Shown here piece by piece: positions 25,451 to 35,094 of a stretch of DNA of 64,000 bases. Positions within the stretch are counted from its first letter, which is position 1. The number at the start of each line of letters is the position of its first letter. Under the pieces are notes generated by a model. It searched no databases, had not been told where the DNA came from, and worked only from the letters and a program-made list of their open reading frames with translations. The DNA lies in contig JAUIET010000005.1 in NCBI GenBank assembly GCA_030429735.1, forward strand, positions 139,905 through 203,904, in the 5' to 3' direction. A program made the position numbers and the translations under genes. The stretch comes from Gammaproteobacteria bacterium (GTDB taxonomy: Bacteria > Pseudomonadota > Gammaproteobacteria > Pseudomonadales > JAUIET01).

Positions 25451-26398
25451 TTAACGGCCGCTGGCACGAAAAAACCGTATGATCTCTTCGGCACCGTCAA
25501 TATCGCCGGCGGGTTTGCCGACAATGGCAGCATATTCAGGCGGCAAGCTTTGGTCATGGGCAGGGAATACATGCCCGGATCCATGCATGGTAATCAGCGA
25601 CACCGTGCGACTGCCGTCATGTGACCAGGTTTTTTGGCTGATGGATGTGGAGACGTCGCCGTCGCGTTCAGCAAAGGTGTTGACCTCTGGCGGGCGCCGG
25701 TGGCCCGCCAGGCCCGCCCAATACAAGGCGGTTTCTCTGGTGGACATAACGGGCCCACGGCTTGAGTTTTCGCCGATACTGACCACGCCGCCCTTGAATG
25801 GGTTAATCGGGTCGTCAGTACCATTTATGATCAGCATGTTCACTGCTTGCCTGGATTGCTCGCAATCCAGGTTTCGCTCCTCGGGCAGTGACGCAATCAC
25901 CGCTGCGTAGGCTTTGAACAGATTCGGTTTCTCCAGCGCCAGGCGGTACACGAGTTGCCCGCCGTTTGATAAGCCGGTTACAAAGGTTTGTGACCGATCT
26001 ATACCCTGGGTGCGCGCCAGCTCCGTGATCAGGTCTTCAAAGAACAATGGGTCGTCAATGTCTCTGGTATTCGCCGCGTAGTCTGCTGACCCTCGGCAAT
26101 CATTCCAGTGATTCTCAACCCCGTCAGGGTAGATCAAAACAAAGCCATACTGGTCGGCCAATTTCTCGAATCTGTTACCCAATAGAGCCTGCATCTGTTT
26201 ACCCGACCCGCGCGATCCGTGCAGTACAAACACAGCGGGCGCTTTGCCAGCGGCTGACGTGGGCCTGTACAGATGGTAGGTACGTTCGATACCGCCTGAC
26301 AACAAAGAGTGCGAACTCAGGCCAGCGGCTTGAGGCGGGGTAGTGCTGCATGCCATAAGCGCGAACAGGCCCGCCATCAAGACTAAATTCTTGCTCAT
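25451..26398 (-). CDS. PHB-depolymerase/feruloyl-esterase-like lipoprotein
   Basis: Alpha/beta hydrolase of 315 residues of the LpqC/esterase-D group. ATG 26398 is chosen over GTG 26401 because GGAG lies 8 nt upstream. The N-terminus is a lipoprotein signal ending LFALMACS, so it is membrane-anchored. The oxyanion region is VFVLHGSRGSGKQM, the nucleophile Ser is in TGLSNGGQLVY, the acid Asp probably in INGTDDPINPF, and the His in TMHGSGHVFP. The family covers polyhydroxybutyrate depolymerases and acetyl-xylan or feruloyl esterases; which bond is cut here cannot be told. It is divergent from the SnoaL-like gene. Confidence 0.85.
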   Translation of the reverse strand: MSKNLVLMAGLFALMACSTTPPQAAGLSSHSLLSGGIERTYHLYRPTSAAGKAPAVFVLHGSRGSGKQMQALLGNRFEKLADQYGFVLIYPDGVENHWNDCRGSADYAANTRDIDDPLFFEDLITELARTQGIDRSQTFVTGLSNGGQLVYRLALEKPNLFKAYAAVIASLPEERNLDCEQSRQAVNMLIINGTDDPINPFKGGVVSIGENSSRGPVMSTRETALYWAGLAGHRRPPEVNTFAERDGDVSTSISQKTWSHDGSRTVSLITMHGSGHVFPAHDQSLPPEYAAIVGKPAGDIDGAEEIIRFFRASGR

Positions 26399-26487
26399 CA
26401 CCGTTACTCCTTATCCTTGTATGATTGATGGTAACAGACAGTATTGGTGAACCCTAAGGCAAACGCGCAGAGCGTGGAGTAACAGGC

Positions 26488-26943
26488 ATGAACGAACTTC
26501 TGGAAATGGAACACATCAAGCAACTGAAAGCCCGCTATGTGCGCGCGCTTGATACCAATGACTGGGACACATTTGGCAACACCCTGCGTGATCACTGTGT
26601 CGCCGAGTACTCGGGTGGGAAATACAGCTTTGATGGTCGCGATGCGATCGTTAAATTCATGTCTGAGAACCTCTCCGGCAGTAAAATGCTGACCATGCAT
26701 CAAGTGCATTCACCAGAGATTGAATTCTTTGGCGAGTTGAAGGCAAAAGCCTTGTGGTATCTGGAAGACACGGTGATCAATCTCGAGCACAACACTCGAA
26801 TCTATGGGGCGGGTATCTACCATGACGAGTACGAAAAAGTGAACGGTCACTGGTTAATAAGCCGCACAGGCTACCAGCGCACCTTTGAATGTGCTGAACC
26901 TTTGGGCAAAGATCACAAAGTGTTGCAAAACATGTTTGCCTGA
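26488..26943 (+). CDS. SnoaL/NTF2-like protein
   Basis: Small cytosolic protein of 151 residues with the NTF2-like cone fold: an N-terminal helix ending LKARYVRALDTNDWDTFGNTL, a pocket-lining stretch DHCVAEYSGGKYSFDGRDAIVKFM, and the beta strands MHQVHSPEIEFFG and RIYGAGIYHDEYEKVNGHWLI split by short turns. Proteins of the SnoaL-4 type serve as cyclases, isomerases, dehydratases or as ligand binders in aromatic and steroid catabolism. A conserved His and Asp could be catalytic, but no substrate can be named. It lies alone between the esterase gene (divergent) and acnB. Confidence 0.75.
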   Translation: MNELLEMEHIKQLKARYVRALDTNDWDTFGNTLRDHCVAEYSGGKYSFDGRDAIVKFMSENLSGSKMLTMHQVHSPEIEFFGELKAKALWYLEDTVINLEHNTRIYGAGIYHDEYEKVNGHWLISRTGYQRTFECAEPLGKDHKVLQNMFA

Positions 26944-26989
26944 GCCACTTTCCATGCTTTAGCTACCTGACCCGAAGGCCAAGACCTGC

Positions 26990-27020
26990 TAAAATATCCG
27001 GCTGACCAAAACAGCCGGAG
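26990..27020 (+). promoter_or_regulatory. acnB leader: hairpin over the ribosome site, possible promoter
   Basis: TCCGGCTG (26997-27004) and CAGCCGGA (27012-27019) form a perfect 8-bp stem with a 7-nt loop. Its 3' arm includes GGA of the Shine-Dalgarno GGAG (27017-27020) that serves GTG 27027, so folding would hide the ribosome site. A possible -10 box TAAAAT (26990-26995) with CTGACC (26967-26972) 17 bp upstream would start RNA near 27002, inside the left arm; a more upstream start is needed for the hairpin to form. Confidence 0.45.
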
Positions 27021-27026
27021 AATACA

Positions 27027-29654
27027 GTGGGAAGCGCAGTTTTACAGAGCTATCGTGAGCACATTAAGGAGCGTGAGCGGCAGGGCGTAGTCCCCAAGCC
27101 TTTGAACGCGGAATGGACCAATGAACTGGTCGATGCGCTGAAAAACCCGAATGCCGGCGATGAAGAGTTTCTGCTCGATTTGATCGCCAATCGCGTACCG
27201 CCAGGTGTGGACGAGGCTGCATACGTGAAAGCAGCATTTCTCGCTGCTCTGGTGAAAGGCGAGGTTTCCTCACCAATCATAGATAAAAAAGCAGCGGTTG
27301 AACTGCTGGGTAACATGCATGGTGGCTACAACGTTGCTACCTTGGTTGAGCTGCTTGACGACGCTGACCTGGCTGCAGCGGCCGCCGAAGAGCTGAAAAC
27401 CACCATATTGGTGTTTGACGCTTTCCACGACGTGGCCGAGAAGGCTGATCAAGGCAATACCAAAGCAAAAGAAATTCTGCAAAGCTGGGCCGACGCCGAA
27501 TGGTTCACCCGTCAGGATGCCGTACCCGAGTCGATCAGGATGGCTGTGTTCAAGGTGTCGGGCGAGACCAATACTGATGATTTGTCGCCTGCACCGGATG
27601 CCTGGTCGCGACCTGATATTCCGTTGCACGCCAGAGCCATGTATAAAATGGCGCGTGATGGCATAACGCCAGACGAGCAAGGTGTTACCGGCTGCCTGAC
27701 GCAAATTGATGAAGTCAAAGCCAAAGGTTTGCCAGTGGCATTTGTCGGTGACGTGGTGGGTACCGGTTCATCGCGAAAATCAGCGACCAATTCCGTATTG
27801 TGGTTTTTTGGCGAAGACATTCCCGGTGTACCTAACAAGCGCTCTGGTGGTGTGTGCATTGGCTCAAAAGTAGCGCCTATTTTCTTTAGCACCATGGAAG
27901 ACGCGGGTGCATTGGTCTTCGAAGCACCCGTCGAAAAAATCAGCCACGGTGAGGTTGTTGAAATCCGTCCGTACGACGGCAAGATTCTTGGCGAAGATGG
28001 CAGCGTTCTGAGCGAATTCGAGCTTAAGTCAGACACTATTCTCGATTCAGTGCAGGCCGGTGGCCGCATCAATCTGGTGATTGGCAGAGGGTTGACCGCA
28101 CGTGCACGTGAGCACCTGGGTTTGAGTGCGTCAGACGTGTTTCGTCGTCCGGAAACGGTTGAAGACACCGGTAAAGGTTATACCCTGGCGCAAAAAATGG
28201 TGGGCAAGGCCTGTGGCATGGAAGGTGTTCGCCCTGGTACCTACTGCGAACCAAAAATGACCACCGTTGGCTCGCAAGATACCACCGGCCCAATGACCCG
28301 CGACGAGTTAAAAGACCTGGCTTGTCTGGGCTTTACAGCGGACTTGGTCATGCAATCGTTCTGTCATACGGCGGCCTATCCAAAGCCGGTAGACATTGAA
28401 ACCCAGCATACGCTGCCCGACTTTATCAGAAACCGTGGTGGGGTTTCTTTGCGACCGGGTGACGGCATTATCCACAGCTGGCTTAACCGTATGTTATTGC
28501 CTGACACCGTGGGCACCGGCGGTGACTCGCACACTCGATTCCCCATGGGTATATCATTTCCGGCCGGTTCTGGCCTGGTTGCGTTTGCAGCAGCTACTGG
28601 CGTAATGCCTTTGGATATGCCCGAGTCAATATTGGTTCGTTTCAAGGGAGAAATGCAGCCGGGTATTACACTACGCGATTTAGTGCATGCCATACCCTAT
28701 TACGCGATTCAAAAAGGTCTGCTCACCGTTGAGAAGAAAGGCAAAAAGAATGTGTTCAGTGGTCGCATTCTGGAAATCGAGGGTCTGGAAGACCTGACCG
28801 TCGAGCAAGCGTTTGAGTTATCAGATGCCTCAGCCGAGCGATCCGCTGCGGGTTGTACCATCAAGTTGGGTGAAGATACAGTTTCAGAATACCTGCGTTC
28901 CAATGTCACCATGCTGCGTTGGATGATCCAACAAGGCTACGGCGATATGCGAACGCTCGAGCGTCGAGCGAGAAAGATGGAAGAGTGGCTGGAGTCCCCA
29001 AGTTTGCTAAGCGCCGATGCCGATGCGGAGTATTTTGAAGTCATTGAAATTGACCTCGCTGAGGTTACCGAGCCCATCGTTTGTGCACCTAACGACCCTG
29101 ATGATGCGCGGCTGCTGAGTGAGGTGGCGGGCGACAAAGTTGATGAGGTGTTTATCGGTTCGTGCATGACCAATATTGGTCACTACCGCGCAGCGGGTAA
29201 ATTGCTTGAGCATGTGAAAGGCGGAATTCCCACACGCTTATGGATCGCGCCACCCACCCGAATGGATGAGCATGTTCTGATGGAAGAAGGCTATTACAAC
29301 ACCTACGGTGCGGCCGGCGCCAGAACTGAGATGCCGGGGTGTTCGCTTTGCATGGGTAATCAGGCGCGTGTTGCCAAAGGCTGTACTACACTGTCTACGT
29401 CTACCCGCAACTTCCCGAACAGGCTGGGTGAGGGTGCCAACGTGTATTTGACCTCGGCTGAACTCGCGTCAGTGGGCGCTATTCTAGGCAAGCTGCCCAC
29501 CGTTGAGGAATACATGGAGTACGCAAAGAAAATAGACTCCATGTCGGATGAAATTTTCCGTTACATGAATTTCGATCAAATCGAGAGCTTCCAGCAAGCA
29601 GCCAATGAAGGGAAAGCAATTGCTGTTCAGCAGATAGACGTAGTAGGAACTTAG
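27027..29654 (+). CDS. acnB: aconitate hydratase B
   Basis: Main TCA-cycle aconitase (also 2-methylisocitrate hydratase in many bacteria), cytosolic with a 4Fe-4S cluster. It has 875 residues against about 865 in E. coli. Domains run in AcnB order: HEAT-like N-terminal domain (1-160), swivel domain with [12 protein letters not shown] (about 160-370), then the catalytic domains with GGDSHTRFP. Cluster cysteines are seen in [14 protein letters not shown] and [12 protein letters not shown]. The start is GTG 27027 with GGAG; no nearby in-frame ATG gives the family N-terminus. The leader hairpin is described separately. The Nudix gene follows by 18 bp, probably in the same transcript. Confidence 0.97.
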   Translation: MGSAVLQSYREHIKERERQGVVPKPLNAEWTNELVDALKNPNAGDEEFLLDLIANRVPPGVDEAAYVKAAFLAALVKGEVSSPIIDKKAAVELLGNMHGGYNVATLVELLDDADLAAAAAEELKTTILVFDAFHDVAEKADQGNTKAKEILQSWADAEWFTRQDAVPESIRMAVFKVSGETNTDDLSPAPDAWSRPDIPLHARAMYKMARDGITPDEQGVTGCLTQIDEVKAKGLPVAFVGDVVGTGSSRKSATNSVLWFFGEDIPGVPNKRSGGVCIGSKVAPIFFSTMEDAGALVFEAPVEKISHGEVVEIRPYDGKILGEDGSVLSEFELKSDTILDSVQAGGRINLVIGRGLTARAREHLGLSASDVFRRPETVEDTGKGYTLAQKMVGKACGMEGVRPGTYCEPKMTTVGSQDTTGPMTRDELKDLACLGFTADLVMQSFCHTAAYPKPVDIETQHTLPDFIRNRGGVSLRPGDGIIHSWLNRMLLPDTVGTGGDSHTRFPMGISFPAGSGLVAFAAATGVMPLDMPESILVRFKGEMQPGITLRDLVHAIPYYAIQKGLLTVEKKGKKNVFSGRILEIEGLEDLTVEQAFELSDASAERSAAGCTIKLGEDTVSEYLRSNVTMLRWMIQQGYGDMRTLERRARKMEEWLESPSLLSADADAEYFEVIEIDLAEVTEPIVCAPNDPDDARLLSEVAGDKVDEVFIGSCMTNIGHYRAAGKLLEHVKGGIPTRLWIAPPTRMDEHVLMEEGYYNTYGAAGARTEMPGCSLCMGNQARVAKGCTTLSTSTRNFPNRLGEGANVYLTSAELASVGAILGKLPTVEEYMEYAKKIDSMSDEIFRYMNFDQIESFQQAANEGKAIAVQQIDVVGT

Positions 29655-29672
29655 CAAAACAGGAGAATATGA

Positions 29673-30308
29673 GTGTTTAACGCCCCGGATTGGCGAACAA
29701 ATTTGCAAAGGATTGTGCAGCGCAAACCGTTTAGTTTTTGCGACGAGATGCTCGCTCGCAATTACCGACGTGCTGCAGTACTTGTGTTGTTCTGGGACGA
29801 GCAGGGCCACCCGGCGACAGTAGTCACTGTTCGTTCCAACGATATGCCAACCCATGCTGGCGAAGTGAGCTTCCCAGGTGGGCGATTGCAGGACGGTGAA
29901 ACGTTTGCGCAAGCGGCACTGCGTGAAGCAGAAGAAGAAGTTGGGCTTGATCCAGGCAACGTCAGAATACTCGGCCGACTGGATGACGCCTGGAGCGGTG
30001 CCGGCTTTGCATTGGTACCTATCATCGCCATCAGCGACGCCAAACCCGAGTTTGGCACCAGCAGCGAAGTGCAGCGCGTGATCACGATGAATCTGGCGAC
30101 CGAGGCTGAGATAAGCGAACGAAAGGTGCGTAAATTCGGCTACGAGTTTACCGAGCCCGTAATTCGTGCCCAAGGTGCTGACGTGGTTGGCTTAAGCGCT
30201 GATATTCTCAGCGAGGCCATGGAAGCCTTGAATGGTGAGTACACCGAGCGTGGCCGGCGCCGTTATGAGCATTTTCAGCGCTACACTAGCGAGCTTGCTG
30301 CTTCGTAA
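29673..30308 (+). CDS. Nudix hydrolase, CoA pyrophosphatase type
   Basis: Cytosolic hydrolase of 211 residues. The full Nudix box GX5EX7REUXEEXGU is present at about residues 69-91 (from GGRLQDGE to EEEVGLD), preceded by HAGEVSFPGG, the extra motif of the CoA diphosphatase (NudL/UPF0035) branch. It probably cleaves CoA or oxidised CoA to phosphopantetheine and ADP. The start is GTG 29673 with AGGAG 7 nt upstream; the closer ATG at 29669 is in another frame and reads only Met-Ser-Val-stop. It follows acnB by 18 bp and precedes a kinase gene by 72 bp. Confidence 0.88.
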   Translation: MFNAPDWRTNLQRIVQRKPFSFCDEMLARNYRRAAVLVLFWDEQGHPATVVTVRSNDMPTHAGEVSFPGGRLQDGETFAQAALREAEEEVGLDPGNVRILGRLDDAWSGAGFALVPIIAISDAKPEFGTSSEVQRVITMNLATEAEISERKVRKFGYEFTEPVIRAQGADVVGLSADILSEAMEALNGEYTERGRRRYEHFQRYTSELAAS

Positions 30309-30380
30309 GCTGCTGCGGTCGCCAGGCCTGGCAATACCTCTTACAATCATTGCTTCACACACTGCGTGGAGTAATGCTGT

Positions 30381-31802
30381 ATGAGTCAGAATGCCAATAC
30401 GGCGCACAGCCTGGAAGAGTCGCGGCGCGAGCAGGAAGCGCTGCAAGGCATGAATCGCTGGGTGAGTGAGCACCTGAACGGCGACGTAGTTGAGATCACG
30501 CGCCTGGAGCGCTGGCGGCCACAGTGGAAAGTGCGCTATTCCGTAGGTGGTGCTAGCAAAGCCGTTTTGTTCAGAGGTGATCGTTCCATCGCAGGGCAAA
30601 AAGACCTCAAGTTTGAAATGGAAGTGATGCTGGCATTGGAAGCCAATGGCATCAAAGTGCCGCATATTTTCGGTTGGTGCGACACCCCGAAAGCCTTTGT
30701 TATGGACTGGGTCGACACCGAAGATCGCGCGCCCGGTATGTTGCACACAGCGATCGACAACCCATCAACCATGAGCGATGAACGCTGGCAGGCCATGCTG
30801 AATTACATGGATCATCTGGCGGCCGTGCACGCCGTACCTGTTAGCGAGTTTGGCCACATAAAACGGCTAAGCACGGTGCCGCAAACTGCCGAGCAGATTG
30901 CCCTTGGGGCCACTGAGCGAATGTACATGGTGGGCAAGCACGCCTCGCACATAGACCCGCCACTTGAGTTTCTGCAATACTGGCTGCGTCAAAATGTACC
31001 CGCGCATCGTACCGACGCCCGTTTTATTTGCGGTGATGCCGGGCAATTTATGTCAGCGGGTACCGACGTACTGGCGCTGCTCGATTTTGAGATAGCCGCT
31101 ATAGGCGATACACATTGGGACCTGGCCTGTTTTCGTGGGAGACACCCGTACGAAAACATGGGCGACATTCCCGCTTTGTACAGGCGTTACAGCGAAGTGA
31201 CGGGGTCTGAAGTAGACTTGCCTGTTGTTGCATACCACACGGTGGCCTTCCTGCAACTCTCGGCGATCGGGGCCACCTTCTTTATGACGCCAGCGGCGCA
31301 TGGCGCTAACTGGATTGAAGGTGTGTTGGAATACAGCAGTATTACGCGACGCGCTTACGAGGCTATTGCAGAACTGCAAGGTATTGAGTTGGATTACGAT
31401 CTGCATCTTCCCGAACCTGTTATCAGGCGCTGGGAAGATTCGGGCCTAACGAAATTAATGGTTGATATTGAGTACCTGCCTACGAACAGCACGTTTGAGC
31501 CCTGGGAGCGTGGATTGCTTCACGCCATCCCTGAGTTCCTGCGCAACTACGCGCGCTACAGAGAGTGGTTTGAGCGAGAAACTATTGCAGACCTGAACAA
31601 TCTTACCGGACAAAACTGCACCGATATGGGCAGCGCGGAAGCTGCCGCGATGACGATGATAGCGGACAATGACGCCGCCCAGGATACGGCCTGGGTGCAA
31701 GCAATGCACAGGCGTATTCTGCGCTTTTCGATGTTGATTGCGGGTACTGATCCCGATAGTGAAAACCCGCTATTTCATAAACTTGATCCTATTTTGCAGT
31801 AG
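30381..31802 (+). CDS. APH-family protein with altered catalytic loop
   Basis: Protein of 473 residues: a phosphotransferase domain (about 25-330) and a C-terminal helical extension of about 140 residues. The Brenner motif HGDxxxxN reads C217-G-D219-x4-M224, so the usual His and the Mg-binding Asn are both replaced; the second metal motif is LLDFE. Asp219 is kept. Compared with the intact kinase at 16232, activity may be weak or changed. GGAG lies upstream of ATG 30381. It precedes the acyl-CoA synthetase gene by 50 bp on the same strand, which supports a role in acyl-CoA metabolism, as proposed for ACAD10/11-linked kinases. Confidence 0.78.
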   Translation: MSQNANTAHSLEESRREQEALQGMNRWVSEHLNGDVVEITRLERWRPQWKVRYSVGGASKAVLFRGDRSIAGQKDLKFEMEVMLALEANGIKVPHIFGWCDTPKAFVMDWVDTEDRAPGMLHTAIDNPSTMSDERWQAMLNYMDHLAAVHAVPVSEFGHIKRLSTVPQTAEQIALGATERMYMVGKHASHIDPPLEFLQYWLRQNVPAHRTDARFICGDAGQFMSAGTDVLALLDFEIAAIGDTHWDLACFRGRHPYENMGDIPALYRRYSEVTGSEVDLPVVAYHTVAFLQLSAIGATFFMTPAAHGANWIEGVLEYSSITRRAYEAIAELQGIELDYDLHLPEPVIRRWEDSGLTKLMVDIEYLPTNSTFEPWERGLLHAIPEFLRNYARYREWFERETIADLNNLTGQNCTDMGSAEAAAMTMIADNDAAQDTAWVQAMHRRILRFSMLIAGTDPDSENPLFHKLDPILQ

Positions 31803-31852
31803 AATATCGGAGTAGAACAATATTTCGATTTAGAACAATAAGGAGAGCCAGC

Positions 31853-33502
31853 ATGGCAGCCACCTACACAGACTATCTGAATAAATGGAATAACGAATGC
31901 CCTGACAAAATGTGGCTTCGTGAGCTGGGTGAGCAGGAAAACCGCGACTGGAGTTGGCGTGACGCTCATCAGGAAATCAACGCGTTGGGCTCATGGCTTG
32001 AGTCGCATTTGGGTAGCTCGGGCCAGCGCGTTGGGCTGCTCTCCAAAAATCGGGCGCATTGGTATTTCGCTGATTTCGGGTCGATTGCAGCAGGTCATGT
32101 AGTGGTGCCGATGTTTACCACGCTTGCCGGTGAAACAGCGGATTACGTCATGTCATTTACCGATATGAAACTGTTGTTTGTTGGTGAAACTGAAAACTGG
32201 GAGCAGGTCAGGAAGGTTCTGCCAAAGGGTATTCAATTGGTCTGTTTACCGGGTGTGGAGTTGGAAGAGGACCATCTTCGTTGGGAAGACGTTGTAGCAC
32301 CGCACAGGGGCTCAATGCCTGCTTATCAATGCAAGCCGGATGATCTGGTGTCCCTTGTATTCACTTCGGGCACCACTGGCGTTCCCAAGGGTGTGATGCA
32401 AACACACGATTCAAACGTAATTCCAATTACGCGTTTCAGTGATGCGTTTTCCATGCCACTGGGCGCTCGCTACTTTTCCTATCTTCCGCTATCGCACATT
32501 GCTGAGCGTCAGATTGTTGAGGGCGCGTCGCTGGTGAATTGCGGCGAAGTACATTTCAATGAAAACCTGGGCACCTTGTTGCGCGACTTACCGCAATGTC
32601 GCCCGCAAATGATGTTTGGGCCACCTCGTGTCTGGGAGCAGCTGCAACAAGGGATTATCGCCCAGTTTGGTTCCCCGGAAGCAGTAGATGCCGCACTGGA
32701 AGCGGATGCAGAAGGTATTGGAAAACTGGTTAGGGAAAAGCTTGGTTTGGACGAAGTTCAATACCTGCTGACTGCCGCGGCACCCACGCCGCCTGCTTTG
32801 ATTCACTGGTACGACCGCTTGGGTATCGCATTGATGGAGGGGTTTGGCCAAACCGAATGCATGGGGCCCATTGTGTCGAGCGCTGAGCATCGGCGTATCG
32901 GGTCGGTAGGTAAAGCGATGCCGGGCGTTGAAGTTAGAATAAGCGAGGAAGACGAACTGCTGGTGAAAGCAGATGGCTGTTCGCCGGGTTACTACAATAT
33001 GCCGGAGAAAACCGCCGAAACGTTTGTAGATGGCTGGGTGCATACCGGCGACAAGGTGAAGGTGGATGAGGATGGTTTTTATTATATAACCGGCCGAGTT
33101 AAAGACTATTTTAAAACCATTCAGGGTAAATTCGTAGCGCCTACCCCGATAGAGAACATCTTTGCCGAAAACCCTCACACAGAGCAAATTTGCTTACTGG
33201 GGCGGGGCTATTCCAAAACGGTGATGATTTGTGTGCTGACAGCAATTGCGCAGGAACTGCCGCGCGAGGAGATTGAAACGGCGCTGCGCGAGAGGGTCGA
33301 TGCAGTAAACAGCGAAGTGGCTAAGCACGAGCGACTTGGCGCCGTGATTGTGTCAACCTCGCCGTGGACCATAGACAATGGCGTGTTGACACCCACTCTG
33401 AAAATACGCCGTGAGAAAGTAGAAGAGCTGTTTGGTGAGAAGGCAGCTGATCTTGCAAGACAATCTGCCGAGCAGCGTAAAGTATTGCTCGAGTGGGTAT
33501 AA
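31853..33502 (+). CDS. AMP-forming acyl-CoA synthetase (long-chain type)
   Basis: Adenylate-forming ligase of 549 residues that joins a carboxylic acid to CoA using ATP. The P-loop-like motif is FTSGTTGVPKGVMQTH (about residue 168), the A5 motif GFGQTECMG, the A7 aspartate is in GWVHTGDKV, and the hinge and A10 region read TGRVKDYFKTIQGKFVAPTPIE. AGGAG precedes ATG 31853. The order resembles FadD15/long-chain synthetases rather than acetyl-CoA synthetase. Substrate chain length is not readable. It is followed by a PRC-barrel gene after 27 bp and preceded by the altered kinase. Confidence 0.9.
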   Translation: MAATYTDYLNKWNNECPDKMWLRELGEQENRDWSWRDAHQEINALGSWLESHLGSSGQRVGLLSKNRAHWYFADFGSIAAGHVVVPMFTTLAGETADYVMSFTDMKLLFVGETENWEQVRKVLPKGIQLVCLPGVELEEDHLRWEDVVAPHRGSMPAYQCKPDDLVSLVFTSGTTGVPKGVMQTHDSNVIPITRFSDAFSMPLGARYFSYLPLSHIAERQIVEGASLVNCGEVHFNENLGTLLRDLPQCRPQMMFGPPRVWEQLQQGIIAQFGSPEAVDAALEADAEGIGKLVREKLGLDEVQYLLTAAAPTPPALIHWYDRLGIALMEGFGQTECMGPIVSSAEHRRIGSVGKAMPGVEVRISEEDELLVKADGCSPGYYNMPEKTAETFVDGWVHTGDKVKVDEDGFYYITGRVKDYFKTIQGKFVAPTPIENIFAENPHTEQICLLGRGYSKTVMICVLTAIAQELPREEIETALRERVDAVNSEVAKHERLGAVIVSTSPWTIDNGVLTPTLKIRREKVEELFGEKAADLARQSAEQRKVLLEWV

Positions 33503-33529
33503 GTTAGGTTAGCAACATAGAGGCCCGAT

Positions 33530-34228
33530 ATGCTTCTCAAAGCAAACAAACTTGCCGAACTTGAATTTCTTGCCCTGGATGGGGAGATTGGAAAGTTCAG
33601 GGATTTCCTGTTTAACGATCGGTTCTGGAATTTGCGCTATCTGCATATTAGAGCAGGTGACTGGTTAACTGGCCAGGATGTGCTGATTTCTGCACAAGCC
33701 ATGCAGGAGCCAAACTGGGTCAAAGAGTTGCTTCCAGTGAAGTTGACTCTTGAGCAAATCGGCGCCTGCCCATTGGCCGAGAGCGAACCGCCAGTGAGTA
33801 GACAGGCAGACGTCGACGGATCTGACAAGCTGGTTATCAAAGACCCCCACCTTCGCTCAATGAATGAAGTGCGTGGCTATAGTTTGTTATCTGGTTCCGA
33901 CAAGGTAGGCGAACTTACGGGTTTCTTGCTTGAGTATCCCGGCTGGCAGATTCGCTATCTGGTGGTTGAGACCGGCGGATTGCTGCGGCACAAGGATATT
34001 GTGCTCCCCAGCAAATGGATCGAGAGCATTGATCATCACTGTGAGCACATTCTAACCGAAGTAAGCAGGGCCGCAATTGACGCTGCACCTGAATACCTTG
34101 CGGACGAGTTGTTTGATCGGCGCTATGAAAGCGAACTCCATGCGCATTACAAACGTGTACCCTATTGGGAGGTTCGTAATGATAGCGCCATGGCGAATGC
34201 TGAGACGCAGGAAATCCAGGCAGGTTAA
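33530..34228 (+). CDS. tandem PRC-barrel domain protein
   Basis: Soluble protein of 232 residues with two PRC-barrel-like halves: residues 1-70 (EFLALDGEIGKFRDFLF and WNLRYLHIRAGDWL) and about 110-175 (GYSLLSGSDKVGELTGFLL and WQIRYLVVETGGLL). PRC barrels bind RNA, photosynthetic reaction-centre subunits or other proteins, and small tandem versions in bacteria are uncharacterised. Codon use matches its neighbours. ATG 33530 follows the acyl-CoA synthetase by 27 bp, and the sirtuin start follows after 9 bp, so the three are probably one transcript. The function is unknown. Confidence 0.75.
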   Translation: MLLKANKLAELEFLALDGEIGKFRDFLFNDRFWNLRYLHIRAGDWLTGQDVLISAQAMQEPNWVKELLPVKLTLEQIGACPLAESEPPVSRQADVDGSDKLVIKDPHLRSMNEVRGYSLLSGSDKVGELTGFLLEYPGWQIRYLVVETGGLLRHKDIVLPSKWIESIDHHCEHILTEVSRAAIDAAPEYLADELFDRRYESELHAHYKRVPYWEVRNDSAMANAETQEIQAG

Positions 34229-34237
34229 GGCATTCTC

Positions 34238-34981
34238 TTGCTTACTGACGTGGACCGTTTTCGACACCTTTTGCAAGACTGCCATCGTGCTGTGGTGTTC
34301 ACAGGCGCAGGCATCAGCACCGAATCCGGAATCCCGGATTTTCGTGGCCCGCAGGGCTTGTGGAAGCACGTAAAACCGATACAGTTTCAAGACTTCATTG
34401 CTTCGGAGTCCGTTCGGCAACACTACTGGAAGCAATGGTTTGAACACAGCGCCGCGCTGCTCAGTGCTAAACCTAATGCAGGCCATCTCGCGGTTGCCAA
34501 GCTCGTTCAATCCGGAAAGGTGTCTGCAGTGATTACCCAGAATGTTGATAATCTGCATCAAGAGTCGGGAATTTCAGCGGACAAAATCATAGAGTTACAC
34601 GGCAACTCCACGTATGCAAAATGCCTTTCCTGTAAGCGTCGCATTGAGATGGCTGAGATTGAATCCGAGCTGCAAACGTTTGGCGAAGTAAAACCGTGCG
34701 GTGACTGTGGCGGAATCGTGAAAACAGCCACTATTTCATTCGGGCAACAAATGCCGGATCTGCCTATGCGCAGAGCCGCGGAAGAAGTGCAAGCCTGCGA
34801 CTTGTTTATCGTGTTGGGGTCGTCACTGACGGTGTATCCCGCTGCGGCCTTTCCCCAAGCGGCCGCTGATAGCGGTGCCAGGCTTATCATCATTAACAAG
34901 GAACCGACTGATTTGGATCGCGTTGCCGACCTTGTGATTCACGCAGGGATTGGCGAAATACTTGGCGCGGTAGTCGGCTAG
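34238..34981 (+). CDS. Sir2-family NAD-dependent protein deacylase
   Basis: Cytosolic sirtuin of 247 residues removing acyl groups from lysines with NAD. The Rossmann start is FTGAGISTESGIPDFRG, the active-site segment is TQNVDNLHQ with ELHGN holding the catalytic His, and the zinc ligands are the pairs in CLSCKRR and CGDCGG. NAD-binding GSSLTVYPA and a late INKEPTDLD follow. The start is TTG 34238 with AAGG 7 nt upstream; no good ATG is in frame. Following an acyl-CoA synthetase gene, it could regulate such synthetases, which are known targets of bacterial sirtuins; that link is inference. Confidence 0.9.
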   Translation: MLTDVDRFRHLLQDCHRAVVFTGAGISTESGIPDFRGPQGLWKHVKPIQFQDFIASESVRQHYWKQWFEHSAALLSAKPNAGHLAVAKLVQSGKVSAVITQNVDNLHQESGISADKIIELHGNSTYAKCLSCKRRIEMAEIESELQTFGEVKPCGDCGGIVKTATISFGQQMPDLPMRRAAEEVQACDLFIVLGSSLTVYPAAAFPQAAADSGARLIIINKEPTDLDRVADLVIHAGIGEILGAVVG

Positions 34982-35094
34982 CCCGCATTATCGAATGAAC
35001 AGGCCAGATGCCGTGAACCAACACTCTGGCGTCGCAAATGCGTGGCTGCCAACTCTAATAGAGCGTTAAACTGCGACATAGCTGGAGGTCCAAA

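Noticed and set aside
30325-30345. GCCAGGCCTGGC palindrome after the Nudix gene
   Set aside because: A 12-bp GC palindrome without T-run or spacer is expected by chance in a window of this size and has no supporting context.
32588-33187. 199-codon minus-strand frame opposite the acyl-CoA synthetase gene
   Set aside because: Adenylation-domain motifs A5-A10 lie on the plus strand here; the antisense frame has no independent support.
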